From DIGJ01 sp041739345 (GTDB lineage: Bacteria > Bacillota > Clostridia > Lachnospirales > Lachnospiraceae), in contig JBGSNZ010000017.1 of NCBI GenBank assembly GCA_041739345.1, forward strand, positions 1 to 64,000: a DNA stretch of 64,000 nucleotides, given 5' to 3'. This document shows positions 62,484-64,000 of the stretch, piece after piece (position 1 is the first letter of the stretch; each line of letters starts with the position of its first letter). The position numbers and the translations under genes were made by a program. Below the pieces are notes generated by a model. That model was not told the origin of the DNA and did not search any database. It worked only from the letters and a program-made list of their open reading frames with translations.

Positions 62484-63359
62484 ATGAAAGACGAAATTTT
62501 AAACAATATCTCGGAAGTAGCTACAACAGGAAGCGAATACTCTGGCGATGAAGTTGAGCGATCAATCACAAATCTTGAATTTACAAATAGTGGTCGGTAT
62601 CAGGGAGATAATGATGGACCTGCATACGTAATTTATTCAAAAATCGGTTATAACAAAGCCTCCTTCGAGTTCAAATTAAGTCAAGTTAAATTAAATATGA
62701 GACGTAAGAGTGATCAGAGATGGACAAACAGCTACATATTCTTAGGTGTGGATGTCTATGATGAAAAGGAAGAATTCTTAAATTGCATCGATGCAGGCTT
62801 CTGCTATTCTGGTGATGTGCTAAATTGGCATCTTTTCTATAACCTTTTGAATACCAATCAGGAAGTATCCTGGTATGAATCATCGGTTGCTTTAGATGAG
62901 ACACATGATTACAAATTGATTTTAGATTGTTCCCAAAAAGATAATAGTGCAACAATAACGATCATCGATATCACGGATGGTAACAGGATGGTTGATACAG
63001 CAGAATTTGAAGTTATGTATGCTAAAAAGGATGGCAGCAACCTCAGTATGTATCAGGATTATGCGATTGATTATCCTGATAATATCAGAAAAGATCGTAC
63101 AGGGGAAAGCTTCACAAAGGATTGGGAAGAAATCACATTATATAATACAAATGAAGGAATTTACCTGAATAATATAATAATTCAGGGTGCAAAGCTGTAT
63201 ACACCGGAGGGGGAATATATATGGACACAAGAGCGTACGAATGACCATTTTATGTGGCCAAGTACATGGTGTAAGAAAATGGATTATGCATGTACAAGAA
63301 TCCAAAGACAACAAATGAATAGTGAGCTTATACTGGATTTGGATATGAATCACGAATAA
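62484..63359 (+). CDS. uncharacterised 291-residue protein
   Basis: A soluble protein without signal peptide. Strand-rich segments (YVIYSKIGYNKASFEFKLSQV, YKLILDCSQKDNSATITIIDI, GIYLNNIIIQGAKLYTPEGEY) with aromatic residues suggest a jelly-roll or lectin-like beta sandwich, possibly sugar binding; this is inference. The C-terminus has a Trp-rich patch (DHFMWPSTWCKKMDYAC). It is 52 bases before the DUF4127 gene and probably in the same operon. No family is recognised. Confidence 0.65.
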   Translation: MKDEILNNISEVATTGSEYSGDEVERSITNLEFTNSGRYQGDNDGPAYVIYSKIGYNKASFEFKLSQVKLNMRRKSDQRWTNSYIFLGVDVYDEKEEFLNCIDAGFCYSGDVLNWHLFYNLLNTNQEVSWYESSVALDETHDYKLILDCSQKDNSATITIIDITDGNRMVDTAEFEVMYAKKDGSNLSMYQDYAIDYPDNIRKDRTGESFTKDWEEITLYNTNEGIYLNNIIIQGAKLYTPEGEYIWTQERTNDHFMWPSTWCKKMDYACTRIQRQQMNSELILDLDMNHE

Positions 63360-63411
63360 AAAAACAATGGGTAGACTATGTCTGCTGATTCGAAAAAAGG
63401 AAACATATAGA

Positions 63412-64000
63412 ATGTTGAAAATGAAGAAAATAGTATTATTGCCACTAGATGAGAGACCTTGCAATTATGATTTTCCGTATAAATTATTTCAAAGTGAAGA
63501 GTTAGAGATTGTAAGACCGGATTATCTGGGGGATAAGAAAAGACCGGCAGATATTGAACAAATAAAAACATTTTTACTCAAAGAATGTGAAACTGCATAT
63601 GGAGTCATTCTGTCAGTTGATATGTTATTATACGGAGGACTTATTCCATCAAGACTGCATCAGGATAAATTAGATGTACTAAAAAATAGATTACAGATAA
63701 TAAGAGAATTAAAAAAGAAGAATCCAGGGCTAAAGGTTTATGCATTTCAATGCATAATGCGCTGCCCAAATTACGATGGGAATGAGGAGGAACCGGATTA
63801 TTATTCCCAATACGGTATACAGATTTTCAATGAGGGAGTACTAAAACATAAATGCAGTCTGGCAATGGCAGATGAGAATGAATTAAATCAGTTACGGATG
63901 CAAATTCCCCAGGAGATACTGACAGACTATGAAAAGAGGCGTGAGATTAACCGGAGCCTCAATATGGAGACGATCCAGTATTATAAAGAAGATTATATTG
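63412..64000 (+). CDS. DUF4127-family protein, N-terminal part (runs off window)
   Basis: An open frame from ATG 63412 to the window edge gives 196 residues with no stop. It begins MLKMKKIVLLPLDERPCN, the DUF4127 hallmark LPLDERPCN, and continues with SVDMLLYGGLIPSR, also characteristic. Family members are about 500 residues and of unknown function. It shares an operon with the preceding unknown protein. AAAGGA lies about ten bases before the ATG. Confidence 0.8.
   Translation, partial: MLKMKKIVLLPLDERPCNYDFPYKLFQSEELEIVRPDYLGDKKRPADIEQIKTFLLKECETAYGVILSVDMLLYGGLIPSRLHQDKLDVLKNRLQIIRELKKKNPGLKVYAFQCIMRCPNYDGNEEEPDYYSQYGIQIFNEGVLKHKCSLAMADENELNQLRMQIPQEILTDYEKRREINRSLNMETIQYYKEDYI

Overview
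The window reads as one contiguous piece of a low-GC, anaerobic, fermentative Firmicute chromosome. AGGAGG-type ribosome sites, TTGACA/TATAAT promoters, an oxygen-independent NrdD/NrdG reductase, type III glutamine synthetase, PPi-type phosphofructokinase, and many sugar-acid and peptide uptake genes together suggest a plant-polymer-degrading Lachnospiraceae (Lachnoclostridium phytofermentans or a relative). That placement is inferred from gene content; no search was run. Most genes lie on the + strand.

Layout. 1-720: end of a cut-off gene plus sequence that looks decayed. 721-1652: PadR regulator and DUF2812 membrane protein. 1752-7150: five-gene peptide/nickel-type ABC importer. 7288-9416: soluble zinc-sensing chemoreceptor and an SRAP protein. 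9561-23348: a divergent GntR regulator and a 12-gene sugar-acid locus (LgoD-like dehydrogenase, ribose-type ABC importer with two permeases, TIM-barrel hydrolase, uxaB, uxaA, eda fused to a VOC-like domain, two PfkB kinases). Read together these genes describe import of an aldonate or its lactone, oxidation to tagaturonate, reduction to altronate, dehydration to KDG, phosphorylation and cleavage to pyruvate and glyceraldehyde 3-phosphate. No uronate isomerase is present.

23561-34170: housekeeping and stress genes (PPi-PFK, a LexA-boxed dinB with a small partner, nitroreductase, pepT, a glycosyltransferase, mutY, EamA exporter, enolase, maf). 34275-39495: a sigma-70-like protein without region 4, then nrdD-nrdG-dut and an unknown membrane protein. 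39496-40381: an unusual 0.9-kb stretch with a perfect-consensus promoter, a 9-codon ORF, a C-depleted repetitive tract and a terminator; this is the best candidate for something undescribed. 40382-49245: isocitrate dehydrogenase, TtcA-like protein, flavin reductase, DUF624-glgB-mscS operon, glnN. 49515-56223: EAL-CBS-GGDEF protein, ion transporter, lactate-type dehydrogenase, typA. 56403-56781: RNase P RNA. 56912-61971: N-terminally extended M29 aminopeptidase, purE, and TetR with two alpha/beta hydrolases. 61972-64000: decayed sequence, an unknown 291-aa protein and the start of a DUF4127 gene that runs off the window.

This genome makes heavy use of long, wobble-paired hairpins as terminators, and one terminator is encoded inside the end of an opposing gene. 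Start codons were moved from the longest open frame wherever a ribosome site or promoter decided otherwise.
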